Virus record (IMG/VR): IMGVR_UViG_3300008954_002687
Location: 37,444 to 101,443 of that record
Length of the DNA stretch: 64,000 nucleotides
Strand: one strand, 5' to 3'
Origin: a virus
In this document: positions 1-10,900 of the stretch, one piece after another
Position numbering within the stretch: the first letter of the stretch is position 1
Layout: each line of letters starts with the position of its first letter
The notes under the pieces: model-generated
The model's input: the letters and a program-made list of their open reading frames with translations, nothing else
Told to the model about the DNA's origin: nothing
Database searches by the model: none
Made by a program: the position numbers and the translations under genes

Positions 1-147
1 CTCTTGGAACACGCAACCTCTTTCAATGAGCAAATGGAAACCTTTGAGTACATTTACACACTAACAGAAGCTGACAGACCTGAGTCTGAAGACGCTGACG
101 CTGATGAAGAGGAATTAGATGACGACACCAACCCCGAAACCCCGTAG
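1..147 (+). CDS. 3' end of an unidentified phage gene (5' partial)
   Basis: Frame 1 is open from the first base and stops at TAG 145-147, giving 48 residues of a gene that begins outside the window. The visible tail is strongly acidic, ending in a run of Asp/Glu and then TNPETP. The next gene (sigma-like) starts inside it with a 29-base overlap, so the two are probably co-translated. No family can be recognised from this fragment. The reading is supported by the tight coupling and the acidic C-terminus, but the product is unknown. Confidence 0.55.
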   Translation, partial: LLEHATSFNEQMETFEYIYTLTEADRPESEDADADEEELDDDTNPETP

Positions 148-838
148 GCGCCGGAAAAAGAGAGGAAGTAACAAAAACCACTACTTCACTCAAGAGCATG
201 AAGACGCAATAATAAGATATGCTCAAACTAAATGTTCACGAGAGCGAACAGAACTATACATCAAATGGATCCAGCCTGCCTTTGATCAGATGGTAGACAA
301 GATTGTCTTTACTTATAAGTTTACCAATTTGCCCAATTGCGATTCTCTAAGAGATGAATGCAAAATTTGGCTGATGACGATTTTAGACAAATATGATCAA
401 AGCAAGGGCTCGAAAGCTTTTTCATATTTTAGTGTTATTACAAAAAATTGGTTTATCCACAAGGTTAAGCGCCAACAAAAGCGCAATAAGCGCGAAGTAG
501 ATTATGACAACATCTCTAAAGCTTATGAAGAAGAATATTTATCTACCAGTGAATCATATGTAACCATGCGCGAGGAGAATGAATTCTGGACATCATTCTA
601 CACGGAGCTTAAATCGTGGGATGTTGCGCAAATGAAAGAAAACGACCTTAAAGTTTATCAGGCCATTTTAATTCTCTTTGAGTCAAAAGAAGACATCGAA
701 ATTTTCAACAAAAAAGCTATTTATTTATACCTGCGAGAGATCACAGGGCTAAACACTAAACAAATTGTAAACTCGCTAAAGAAATTTCGAAAGAAATATG
801 AATACTTTAGAGGAGATTGGGAATCAGGAACATTATGA
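119..838 (+). CDS. Late-transcription sigma factor, T4 gp55-like
   Basis: A 239-residue protein with a very basic N-terminus (RRRRKKR at about residues 9-15). The middle (about residues 60-125) looks like sigma70 region 2 as found in T4 gp55: a helical stretch with ECKIWLMTILDKYD, then AFSYFSVITKNWFIHKVKRQ and a basic tail. In T4, gp55 directs host RNA polymerase to late promoters of the TATAAATA type together with the sliding clamp. It overlaps the upstream fragment by 29 bases and the next gene by 4 (ATGA). It would be the natural reader of the CTATTTAT octamers seen before several structural genes here. That link is inference. An unrelated DNA-binding protein is the alternative. Confidence 0.68.
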   Translation: MTTPTPKPRRRRKKRGSNKNHYFTQEHEDAIIRYAQTKCSRERTELYIKWIQPAFDQMVDKIVFTYKFTNLPNCDSLRDECKIWLMTILDKYDQSKGSKAFSYFSVITKNWFIHKVKRQQKRNKREVDYDNISKAYEEEYLSTSESYVTMREENEFWTSFYTELKSWDVAQMKENDLKVYQAILILFESKEDIEIFNKKAIYLYLREITGLNTKQIVNSLKKFRKKYEYFRGDWESGTL

Positions 839-1140
839 GCAACAAGGACTTAGATTTATTGATTGACGAAGCATTAACAAACATTCGCAATGATCGCAAA
901 GTAGCGAGAGAATTTTTGAACGAGATCGCAACTCAAATTTCAATTGATGCCGAGAAGAACAGATATCTTAGTCCCGTCGCTGCTCAACACGTCCAGTCAC
1001 TCCAGCGCTCCAACGAACAACTTGTAAAATTAATAGGTCTTAGACAGAAAGGTTCTGCCACTTCTCCTATCTTGACTGACGAAGACAAGAACAGTCTGTT
1101 TGATTTAATTCAAGGGGACGCCTCGCCAAATGTCGACTAA
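835..1140 (+). CDS. Small helical protein of unknown function
   Basis: I take ATG 835, which overlaps the sigma-factor stop as ATGA, rather than the in-frame TTG at 817. The product is 101 residues (MSNKDLDLLIDEAL...), predicted mostly alpha-helical and mildly acidic, without cysteines, signal peptide or membrane segment. It overlaps the following baseplate gene by 11 bases, so it is part of the same transcription unit. Its size and place after the sigma gene would allow a small terminase subunit or an assembly factor, but no motif supports either, and the large terminase lies 54 kb away. Function unknown. Confidence 0.6.
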   Translation: MSNKDLDLLIDEALTNIRNDRKVAREFLNEIATQISIDAEKNRYLSPVAAQHVQSLQRSNEQLVKLIGLRQKGSATSPILTDEDKNSLFDLIQGDASPNVD

Positions 1141-2626
1141 GGTTCCTCGTGCATGGGAAAGGTCTGAATTTTCGACCCCCCACGAGGCTAGCCAAGTGGA
1201 TAATGAGCTTCTGCGCCAAGCAGATCGATATGATATCTATGGCGAGAGAGAAGTGTTTATTGTCCGCGTGCTCACGCGACCTGTTCCCCTAAGTGCTGAT
1301 GATTTTAAAGCAGTAATGGGCGCTAGCGGCGACGACGCCGTACTTCTGGAGGGTTCCTCCGCCGCTAAAATTGTTTTTGTGGGGCGAATTGAGCCCGACG
1401 ACGCCCCATCACCACACGCGACGATTCCGGATCCATGCAGCAGTGCGGTAGGAACAAACCCCGGCTGTGCAGCAAAAATAGTATCTTGGCATACTAAGTT
1501 TTTTTCAAGATCAGATTACGAAGGAAAGGTACCTGAGATCGGCGACCTTGTAAAGGTTAAAATTTCCCCGGGCACTTTTAAGTATAACCTACAATATGCG
1601 TATTTTGACACACTGGAGGCGGCAGGTGACGCTGTACCGCCCGCCGCTAACTGCTCTCACCTCGACGCCTTGTTCAAGGGGTTCGATCACAAAAACTTGG
1701 GCACGATTATTCCTCCGGAGGATCTTAACCCAGAAACCGGTAAAAGCGATGATAAATGCAAAGCTGAAACCCCAATTAGTCAAATAGATTGGAGTTCAAT
1801 TCGCTCAAAAGCCATGAAGACCTGTAAGAGCACCACAAAGGGATGCTCGATGTGCGCCTGCAAGATCCCAGATAGCGTAGGTAGTAACTGGAGAAGTCCA
1901 CAACCTACGCTCGGGAACTTACTGTGGATGAAGAAAACCAATAAAATCAAGCGCATTTTAAAATATAACGGTAATGACGAGATTGGTTACGATCCACACA
2001 CAAAAACCATATCAGGCACCAAGGGAGTTTGTGTGGGCGGCGACGTCGAGAAAGAATATGCAAAAAGATTAGGTATGGAATATCAGCGCACCAGCGCGCA
2101 TAAAGGCGGGCAGATGGGGTACGGCTACAAGAAGTCTGTAGATCATGCAAATAAAGTGCTTAAACAAGGAAACACATTGGTTCATTGTACACACGGAGCC
2201 GACCGTACTGGTATGATAGTTGGCGCGTGGATAAAGTCCAAAGAAGGCGGAAAGAAGATAACTGGCTGTTATGCCCTTTGGAAGTATGCAACATCTTTCA
2301 ACAGTTGGAAAGGCTATATTTGCAGAAGCGCAAATCTAGGTTTCGCCGCATATTTCGATGCACTGTGTCCTATGACGACATTTTGTAATGGAGATATGTA
2401 TGAGAAGTGCGCCGCATGCAAAAAGGCAGGCGTGAAACACGGTACTTTCGGCGGTCCACTAATACCCGCAGGCTGGAAACCATCGGGAGTTAACCCGAAA
2501 GACCCGCCAAACAAATGCAAAAAATACCCGGGAACTACGTATTTTAAAGGAACTGCGAAGTATCAAGAGGGTTGTTGGTCTGGAAGTGATTCTGAGGGCT
2601 GGAAGAAGGTAGGAAACGCGGAGTAA
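1130..2626 (+). CDS. Baseplate/spike-associated protein: OB-like N-domain fused to a cysteine phosphatase (HCx5RT)
   Basis: 498 residues in two parts. Residues about 20-195 are clearly paralogous to the same part of the next gene (shared blocks FIVRVLTRP, CAAKIVSWHT, FFSRSDY, then a GD-V-V strand and LEALFKGFDH-like ending) and look like an OB-fold such as the N-domain of T4 gp5. The C-terminal part (about 270-430) carries VHCTHGADRTGM, with Cys353 and Arg359 forming the HC-x5-RT signature of tyrosine/dual-specificity phosphatases. An obvious WPD-loop aspartate is not visible. The part after 430 is Cys/Gly/Pro-rich. Its position beside the lysozyme and spike genes suggests a virion component acting at infection. 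The family signature is seen; the substrate is unknown. Confidence 0.72.
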   Translation: MSTKVPRAWERSEFSTPHEASQVDNELLRQADRYDIYGEREVFIVRVLTRPVPLSADDFKAVMGASGDDAVLLEGSSAAKIVFVGRIEPDDAPSPHATIPDPCSSAVGTNPGCAAKIVSWHTKFFSRSDYEGKVPEIGDLVKVKISPGTFKYNLQYAYFDTLEAAGDAVPPAANCSHLDALFKGFDHKNLGTIIPPEDLNPETGKSDDKCKAETPISQIDWSSIRSKAMKTCKSTTKGCSMCACKIPDSVGSNWRSPQPTLGNLLWMKKTNKIKRILKYNGNDEIGYDPHTKTISGTKGVCVGGDVEKEYAKRLGMEYQRTSAHKGGQMGYGYKKSVDHANKVLKQGNTLVHCTHGADRTGMIVGAWIKSKEGGKKITGCYALWKYATSFNSWKGYICRSANLGFAAYFDALCPMTTFCNGDMYEKCAACKKAGVKHGTFGGPLIPAGWKPSGVNPKDPPNKCKKYPGTTYFKGTAKYQEGCWSGSDSEGWKKVGNAE

Positions 2627-2628
2627 TT

Positions 2629-3882
2629 ATGAGCAAAAGAAAACATGACAAATCGAATGTGTCCACTCCGGCTGGCGCCAGTCAGTTTAAGGCGCATGCC
2701 ACGCGCCAAACTCTAGCATATGATGCTTATGGCGCCCGCACGACGTTCATCGTGAGGGTTCTAACTCGCCCTATTCCAATGAGTGCAGACGATTTTAAAA
2801 CAGTAATGGCTGCTTCGGATGCCGATTCTGCAATATGGGAAGTCGACGCCACCGCAGCAACCCGAATTGTCTTTATGGGAAGAATATTGCAGGACGAGAT
2901 GGATGCCCCATCACCCCATTCAACCCTTCCAGATCCATGTCAGGATTGGACCATTAAAACAAAAGGCGGCGTACAGCCGGGCTGCGCAGCAAAAATAGTA
3001 TCGTGGCACACCCGCTTTTTCTCAAGATCAGATTATAACGGGAAGGTCCCGGGAATAGGAGATAAAGTAAGGGTGACTTTATCCACCGGAGATTTCAAAT
3101 ATAATTTGCAAAATGCATATTTTGAAACCCTAGAGTCGGTTGAACTGGCTGACTCCGACGAAAGTTGCCAATCAAGCTTAGAGGCTTTGTTCAAAGGGTT
3201 TGATCATACACAATTAGGAGAGGTGTATGATATTTCATCCGAAGTCGCCAAAAGGAGCAAGAAAAAGGGAGACTGCCACAAGCCCGGACCGCCGTACACG
3301 TCAGCGGTCGCCGCCAGCCCAACAGCCAATCACAGTACCGCTGCCCATGTTAGTTTTTTCAAGAAAATGCGCGCCGCCCTTCCTACGAGCAAATTTAGTG
3401 ATGAATTTATATACGGTATGATGGGAAATGTTGCACACGAGAGCAACTTCAAGCCCACGATATCTGGGGATCCAGAGTGCAAAGAGCCCGCCCGTATGAT
3501 GAAAGGATGGGGCTATTCCGGCGGCAAGAAGGGTGAACGCACAACCCTCTACGCAGCCCATGGCTTCTTCCAAATGAATACATGCCGCGCCGGCGCGATG
3601 GGCAGACAGATGTTAGCCTACCACGGCATCACTACAATGCCGGAACAAGCATCGGACAAAGCGTATAAAATACTTACTAGCGGTGACAATCAAATAAAGT
3701 TCATGGCGTGGCGCCTGCAGAAGTATGGAGGCTCTTTCACCGACACCGGCACCGCTGCCATCGCCAAATATACGGATTGGTTCTTGCTAAAAGTTGAAAA
3801 CCCCGGCTGCCCCGCGGGCTCTCGTAAGTCACGCACTGATCACGCATTAGGATATGCAGCCAGCATTCCTCCAAAGTTGTGA
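2629..3882 (+). CDS. Baseplate hub protein: OB-like domain fused to tail lysozyme
   Basis: 417 residues, starting two bases after the previous stop. Residues about 25-205 match the N-domain of the preceding protein block for block. The C-terminal half (about 240-415) resembles the phage tail lysozyme/transglycosylase family: GMMGNVAHESNFKP with Glu271 as likely catalytic acid, then AAHGFFQMN and GRQMLAYHG. This architecture recalls T4 gp5 (OB fold plus lysozyme) without the beta-helix, which may be supplied by the next gene. The likely role is local peptidoglycan cutting during tail contraction. The lysozyme assignment is good; the OB-fold assignment is by weak pattern and context. Confidence 0.75.
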   Translation: MSKRKHDKSNVSTPAGASQFKAHATRQTLAYDAYGARTTFIVRVLTRPIPMSADDFKTVMAASDADSAIWEVDATAATRIVFMGRILQDEMDAPSPHSTLPDPCQDWTIKTKGGVQPGCAAKIVSWHTRFFSRSDYNGKVPGIGDKVRVTLSTGDFKYNLQNAYFETLESVELADSDESCQSSLEALFKGFDHTQLGEVYDISSEVAKRSKKKGDCHKPGPPYTSAVAASPTANHSTAAHVSFFKKMRAALPTSKFSDEFIYGMMGNVAHESNFKPTISGDPECKEPARMMKGWGYSGGKKGERTTLYAAHGFFQMNTCRAGAMGRQMLAYHGITTMPEQASDKAYKILTSGDNQIKFMAWRLQKYGGSFTDTGTAAIAKYTDWFLLKVENPGCPAGSRKSRTDHALGYAASIPPKL

Positions 3883-3908
3883 AAGTAAACCAATTTTTGT
3901 ACAAAAAA

Positions 3909-3916
3909 CTATTTAT
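3909..3916 (+). promoter_or_regulatory. Candidate late-promoter octamer CTATTTAT
   Basis: CTATTTAT lies in the 53-base gap before the spike-like gene, 19 bases before its ATG at 3936. The same octamer, with C or G in the first place, sits at the same distance in three other gaps of the structural region. No -35 element is visible, as expected for T4-type late promoters. Promoter function is inferred. Confidence 0.45.
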
Positions 3917-3935
3917 TCGAGGTAGAATATAAAAC

Positions 3936-4970
3936 ATGTCAAGTAAAAAACCCATTTATGATCCGAAGCTATTAGCCGGACAACGAAAAGAGGCTGCAGC
4001 GCGCACGCTTGAAAATCTGCTAAACATGGCAGATCAAAAAACTGTGAGTGCTTTAACGGGAGATGCAAAAGCTTCTTTCATCCCGCAAGGCGCAGGCATT
4101 AGCCACACACCTGTTCTTAAGCCTACGATTAACTTTAATGCAGCACCAGATGAAATGCAAGTTGGTCCCGGCGGCAATACGGCAATTGTTTTTGGACGAG
4201 ACAGACCCGCCTCTGAAGCCAGTGGCTGGGGCGCAAAAGGTTCCAATACTTGCGACACCATCGACATTGTAGCAGGTCGAAGCTCGGCTGCACGCGGTGG
4301 AAAGGGTCCCACCCCGGGCTCCGTCGTTGAGCCGAATCTCACAAACGACGCCGCCCGCATATATATTAGTCAACTTACGGACGTTGACCTTAACTTTGGC
4401 ATCGCCGGCGGGAAACAAGGTCTTATGAAAGAGCGCTCCGCAATCGCCATGAAAGCTGATGGGATTCGTGTCATCGGCAAAGAGGGCGTGAAGATTGTGA
4501 CCGGTCGCTCATTTGCCTTTAAAGCTGGACCCAGCGGAGAGAAAAACACGCTTGGCGGCACTAATAAAAAGCCGGCACCCAAGATTGAACTCCTCGCAGG
4601 AAACCATGATGGAGAACAAGTCATAAAAGCCACCAAGTGGCTTCCCAAACAAAATATTAAAAATTTGCAAGGAGTAGCCCGCGGCGAAAATACCAGAGAC
4701 GCCCTCCGAGGTTTGGGTGAAATTGTTGAACAACTTATAGGCACTGTGAATCAAATGGCAGACATCCAACTTAAGACCAACAGTTTATTTGGGGCGAATA
4801 TATGGCACTCCCACTACCAACCAGCAGCACTAGATGCTGGGTTGAAATATCTTCTGTTTGTTCAGAGTTCTCTATGGCACACGCGCATTAACAAAATCAT
4901 TTGGGAACTTAATTATACGTATCCTTTTGGATACAAGTACGTCCTGAGTAGAAACGTATATTCCACATAA
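3936..4970 (+). CDS. Beta-helical spike-like baseplate protein
   Basis: 344 residues, ATG 3936. Central residues about 140-230 alternate short hydrophobic strands and Gly/Lys turns (IAMKADGIRVIGKEGVKIVT), the look of the intertwined beta-helix/beta-prism of T4 gp5 C-domain or VgrG spikes. The preceding Gly/Ser-rich stretch (residues 75-120) has many turns. The last ~60 residues are aromatic and hydrophobic, with a HSHY motif. The gene directly follows the OB-lysozyme gene, so the three gp5 modules may be spread over separate genes here. The assignment rests on repeat texture and context. A general virion structural protein is the alternative. Confidence 0.5.
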   Translation: MSSKKPIYDPKLLAGQRKEAAARTLENLLNMADQKTVSALTGDAKASFIPQGAGISHTPVLKPTINFNAAPDEMQVGPGGNTAIVFGRDRPASEASGWGAKGSNTCDTIDIVAGRSSAARGGKGPTPGSVVEPNLTNDAARIYISQLTDVDLNFGIAGGKQGLMKERSAIAMKADGIRVIGKEGVKIVTGRSFAFKAGPSGEKNTLGGTNKKPAPKIELLAGNHDGEQVIKATKWLPKQNIKNLQGVARGENTRDALRGLGEIVEQLIGTVNQMADIQLKTNSLFGANIWHSHYQPAALDAGLKYLLFVQSSLWHTRINKIIWELNYTYPFGYKYVLSRNVYST

Positions 4971-4982
4971 AAAGAAAACAAA

Positions 4983-7900
4983 ATGGCAAAATCTGAATTT
5001 TTAAAATGGCAGGATAGGAACAACAATCTCATTCATGACGCTTGTCCCGAAGACGACGAGTTCAAGGAGGTAAAAAATTGTCCCGACTGTAAACCAAACC
5101 CTAACGCTGTTCTTCCAAACTGGAAGAAAAGAAAGCGCGATGAGCCGTGGTTTAACGATAAATACTGCACGTTTCAAGTAACAGTTCCTACGCATTACGC
5201 TTCTCTTATAAGCGATTCTGCGACGGACGCTGATTATGTAAAGTCGATGTTTCAAGAATATGAGTTATCGGCGATCAAGTCACTACTAAACAACTTTAAC
5301 AAGAAGAATGACGAATACACTCAAGAACTCTTGTCTGAGGTAATTCAATATACAAAATATGACCTCGCGCCAAACGCGGCATCGCGTGTAAAACTGTTGT
5401 ATACGATCCCTTACGAGCATTTTGCTCCACTGGAGGACTCGATAAATGATGATGAGGACGAAGAAGAAGAAGCCGGTCCTAGGACGGTCACCTATGTTGC
5501 ACATGAAATTGCACCCAAGCTAAATGTTTTCCGGCGCGCCATGCACCTATACGGTCGCTACTATAGAGTTTTTAGTGCCGTCGAATCGGGCACCTTTGTG
5601 TTTGATCAGGCTCCACTCACAGGAAAAGTTTTTACGACCGGTCACTTTGATAGCTATGGAGATGGATTGGGGGATCGCGGCAGTACTATGTGGGGCTTAC
5701 TCAATTCTTTGGATGAATGGTTGAATCAAAAAGACTATAATATTTTTGGCGTTGGTGATATTTCGTTTTTTAAGACCCGGGTAGACAAATTAGAATTTAC
5801 ATTTAGTGAAGAATATAAGCTTGTAAAATTGCGCGCATACGCACAGGGTTGCCCCGAAGCGCCCATTACATGGAAGATGGACCCTGAAGACATGGATGGA
5901 CCACTGGCGACACTCTCAAACAATGAGCACTGGAAAGATCCCACAGCCTGTGCATACTTCTCACGTCTCGAAGAACTGGAAGCATCGATCACATCCCGCG
6001 TAGAAACGCCGTGGACCGAGATTATTGAGAAATATACGTATCCAAAGGTAATTGCCAAGTTTAACTATCCTCGCGAAGAGGTAGACGATCCCTCTCTTAC
6101 AACCGCCAGTTGTGTGGTCGAGGCTCTAGACAACGAATTTAAACAGCTTGGTCAAGACATTTTAGATGATGTGTTTAGTATTGGAGATGCTTTAGCCTAT
6201 GCCTTCAATAAAAACATGTGCAAAAAGGATCTAAACGAAGCCCTCGACGCAAAAAATCACCTCGGCATATTATATGATCCGACAAAGCCGCAAGACAAAA
6301 AAAATAAAAAAAGCATGTGGGCGATGGCACAAGAGCAAGCCTACAAAAAGCTCAATAAAGACGATCAAGTTTTTGCGAGATTCTGCCAATCAATGGGTAC
6401 CGCCAAAGTTTCCTCATCTAGCTTTTTTGTCAAAATGTTTGGAAGTTCAGATTCTAAAGTGTTAGACGAATTTTATTCGATGTCCGAAGGCGGGCTCGAT
6501 ATAGTCATGTCGTGCGGCTTGTTTGACATGATGTTGGATGCAATCAAATGTTTGTTTAAGGGCTTGACTCTGGAACAAGCATTAGCTAGTGTAGCAAAGG
6601 CAGCGCTGGAATCAATGAACATAACCAACTTTGGAGATTTGTTCGTTGGTTTACCTCCTGACAAACAAGCCAAACTGCACGAAATGGTGAAGAAGAAGCT
6701 TGAATCAGGTGACTTCTTTAAAGCAGGCTCCGGCGGTGAAGACGCGAGTAAGCGCATTGAGAACAAAGACAGCACCACTGCCCCAGAGAACACCCCTTTC
6801 TTTGGAGAAGTAAAGTTTATAGTACCATGGAAAGACAAAGAAGCCATTGATGCTGAGAAAAAAGCACAAGAGCGCCCCGCTTCATCATCCCGTCGAACAC
6901 TGGCGCAACAATATCAGCAAGCTGACGACGCCCGCGGCGCCCAAACAAACGTTGTTATGCAGGCATATGTAGCTGCGTTGTTGGATGAGTATATGGATGA
7001 CCTACTTGGTCTCGTGGATATGCTAAATAAATACCCCGGCGCTCAAATGATCGCCAACATCATTGCCTTGATTGATTGCCCGGGTCCACCGATGCTTGAG
7101 CCAAGCGTTATGGATTTCATCAAAAGCATCGAGTTGCCATTCTGCCGCGATATTAATGGAATCGTCGTTCCGGGATTTAACAACCCCTTTGGTTGGATCC
7201 CAGACTGGGCAGACCTGAAGAAGAAAATATTTGAAATTTTCAAAATGGTTATTCAACAAATTGTAATGAGCATAATGATCAAAATCATTGTCAAGCTATG
7301 TCAAATGTTAGGAGATGCGATCTGTAAAGCCTTAGAAGTCGTAGGCGACGTAGCAACCGCGTTGCCCGGCATGATGACCGGCAGAACACAACTCGCGGAC
7401 GTTATCCGCGACGCACTCTGCGGAGAAGATGCATCCCAGCAGCAAGTTGAAGACACCGTAGCAGACATGTTTGCCAAATTGGGTGTCGGCGGCGCAGCGT
7501 TGGCTGACAAAAATGCAGTTATGAATTTCGCCGGTGACCTATCGTCGGCGGTCACCACGCAAGAACTGAATGATGCCCTCACAGGGAATGCCTCGGACGA
7601 GTTCTTGGAAGTCGCCGACGGACTGGTCGAATATGAATACCCTCAGTTTCGTAATGGTCTGCGCAACAAAAGAGCTTTTGCGGACTTTTTCGGTGCCATG
7701 GGCAACTTAATGCCGGCAAGCGTCAAAGCCGCCATGGAAGATATGCTAGAAGCAATGCCAGAGACAGGAGCATTGCCAGCAAACCCGTCATTGTGTGCTT
7801 CTGAAGAAGATTTAGATAATTTCCAAGAATTGCGCTGTACCTTATTAGAGGGTCGTGCAACCCCAACACAATGTCGGGAAATGTTCGACAACATGCAAAA

Positions 7901-10900
7901 CGAAAAATTAGAAGACCTTGAAGACCTTGCCAATGTTTTGCAGAAGGGTATTGGAGAAGCTATCGCCGACCAAATGCCCCCTCTGGTATCTTCTCCCGGT
8001 TGCGATGATGGATTGATTCCGTTTGAAGCAGAGGAAACTGTTAAGGGCGCCGGCGCTCTTTTCGATGCCACCTTGAAGCAAGTAAAAGTTGATTTCTCAC
8101 AAGATATGCTTGGAAATGGAGGGCTGTTTGCCGGCGACGATGACTGGGGATTCATTAATATGATTTTGTCAGATACGAACGGTATGCCCTTAACTGCTCA
8201 TCATCGCTTAACATATAGAGACCGCGACCGCGTCGACTTTGTTGTGGCTCAGGGTGCCGAGGACAACGGAGACTGGTGGGCTTCCCTCTTCCCAGACCCA
8301 CCGGCGAAGAAAAAACAAGAAGGTCAGTACCCCGGCTTGGTCGCCGGCTGGCTCCGCAAATCGATGAGCGAGATGAATACGAACTTTGATTCCAACAACG
8401 ACTGGCAGGATGCCGAAGTATTCTACAGGAGCTTCGAAGACTTAGGATTCGATGGTATGTGGGGAAGCCGCCCGGATATTAACCTCATCTCAATGCCTGA
8501 TTATGGATACAATGTAAAGTTCGGAGTTCAATATCAAAACGAACAGCTTAAAATAACACGCGCTGGCAGAAAAGATCATACCGACATCCAACTACAGTTT
8601 AGAGATAATAACATGGGCGCCGCATCTGCCGAGAAAAACCAAACGTATTTCTCGTACGGGTTTAATGTAAACATGTACTTGTCAGATCTAGAGGAAACCA
8701 ATGGCGTCATCCACAATATAGAATCTGACAACGTAAGAATGAGTATCGTAAGTGTAACAAACCCGCTGTCCGCTCCGATCAACAAACATGGAAAGACCGA
8801 GGAGGAGATTGAAGAGGAAGAAGAAGCCCGCGCCCAAATTCTCGTGGATCTGATCACCGAGGGAGGGACCATAGAAGACATTCTCATTAAAGATCGAGTA
8901 TATGAATTTGTCTCGCACGAATCAACTCTCCAAGACCTAGATCTGTCAGAGTATCCAAAGTTTGCGTCAGCATTCAGTACGAAACAAAGGTATATACCCC
9001 AAGTGCTCCTTTTGCAAGAGATGTGCTCGGACAATCCGGCTGATCAACCGGATATTGCAGACGTGAAAACGTTTTACGATTCGTTTATTACAGAGATAGT
9101 AGCCAAATTAACTGGAGATGTGGTGGGCAACCTTCCCTCTTGGAGTTATGGCGCCAAATATGACGATTTGACCGTAGAGGATACCGAATATGTTCTTAAG
9201 AGAGGGCAAGCATACCTCAAAGATGGGAGCGCGGCTGTGGGTGGCACTCCCTATGGCGACGGGTATCTTCCAAACGCTGATGGAAAACTGAAAAAGATCA
9301 CAAGCGACGATAGCATCTTAGGATACAGCAGGATGGAGCACAAGGAGCTTCGTGGCACTAGCACCCGCGAGAACCGTGTCTTTTACCTAGATCCAGCCAC
9401 CTACGGCGGCTCATACGCCAATCCTCCCTTTTATATTAAACCGCTAAAGAGCGACGGCTGGCTCGGAATGGTGGAAGTATTGTTCCCGGAGTTAAGTCCG
9501 TGTAAGCCACAGCTAACCGATCTCATAGACTTCGCCGATATCGAGGAGGAAATAACCAAAGCATACTCCTTAATGCCAGAAGACGAAAGAATCAAGAACG
9601 ACCCTGATTGTGTGATGGAGCTTCCTTACAATAGAATTTTGATGCGCCCGAACCGGGCAGGCATCGAGGGAATTATTTTAGCCACCTGCCGGATATTTGC
9701 CAGCACTCACTTGCTTAAGAGTTTAGCAACGACCACGACGTTTTACCCAACCTTCCCTAGCACGTTTGGTTCGATTTATGCAGCATATGTAGTAGAGTCT
9801 ATGGAAGCGTCACTTAGAGATGCCCAGAGTGCCGGCTGGGAATTCTGGAACTCCTTTAAGGACGACGAATTTTGGTATGCGTTTCTAGAGCAATCCGTGC
9901 AGATGTATAGCCGCAGAATCGATGCGGATCCTCCAACGATTGAGGACCCACCTGCGCATGTTATCGATGCATTGAACCGAATCAATGACATGAAAGAGCG
10001 TTACACTTATCCATGGTCAGATGATTTGGACGCTGCTCGCGATGCCGGAGAAGCCCAAGCATGGCCATGGGACACTCTCGATAGTTGGAGAACCGAAAAG
10101 AATTTTGAAGCAATCCAAGCCACGGAAGAGGATGCCAAAATTGTATTGAAAGAACTCGTGATGACTGAGTTGAATGTAATGGGCAAAAAGTTTGTTGATA
10201 ATTTGAAAGCTGTCGGAATGGTGCCAAAGTATAAAGATATGGACTATTACTTTATGCAACGTTTCTGCACCGGGGGTGAGGGACTTGATATAGATAAGGA
10301 AATCATTCCAGAAATCCAAAAACTCCCGACACCAGAGAATCCGGATCCAAACGAAGACGGCTCCAAGTTCCCCGGTCCATATTATACCGATGGCGGAGAA
10401 CTCTCCACGCAACCCGAGGGACATGACTATGTTGGATACTATCATGTATCCGAAGATGAAATGGGCAATGTAATCTACATGCAGGGCGAAGCCCACTCGG
10501 ACACTCCTCACGGAGAATTGACAGTATACGCGGACAATATTATCATACCGATTGGGGACGTTGCCGATTATCGCGCCTCGGGAACCACAACCGCCGGCGC
10601 CCCCTTTAAGCTTGAAAAGTTCATTGAGATCAATGGTGAAAGGTACATGGTAGAAACCGCCTACAATAAAATTACTTCCAACGATCCTGAAGCCAATTTG
10701 CACGATATCTATCCCGGCACACTTAAGACAGTTACTTCAACGGTAACTGATCCCACCACTAACGAGAAATATGAAAAAGTAGTAGGAATAGAGGGGCACA
10801 TGGGAGTGCGATATGGACTACAACTTGGATTAGTGATCGAAGGCAAAACATATGGCATGACAACAGTTAAAATGGACGCTTTGGATCTTCCTGTCAAATC

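Noticed and set aside
817-834. Longer start (TTG 817) for the small gene after the sigma factor
   Set aside because: ATG 835 forms the usual ATGA coupling with the sigma stop; the extra six codons from a TTG have no better ribosome site.
10017-10703. 228-codon open frame on the minus strand
   Set aside because: It lies wholly inside the 2,167-residue gene, has no ribosome site or sensible protein texture, and all neighbours are on the + strand. It is a shadow of the coding sequence, as are the other minus-strand frames such as 7643-8155 and 44483-45049.
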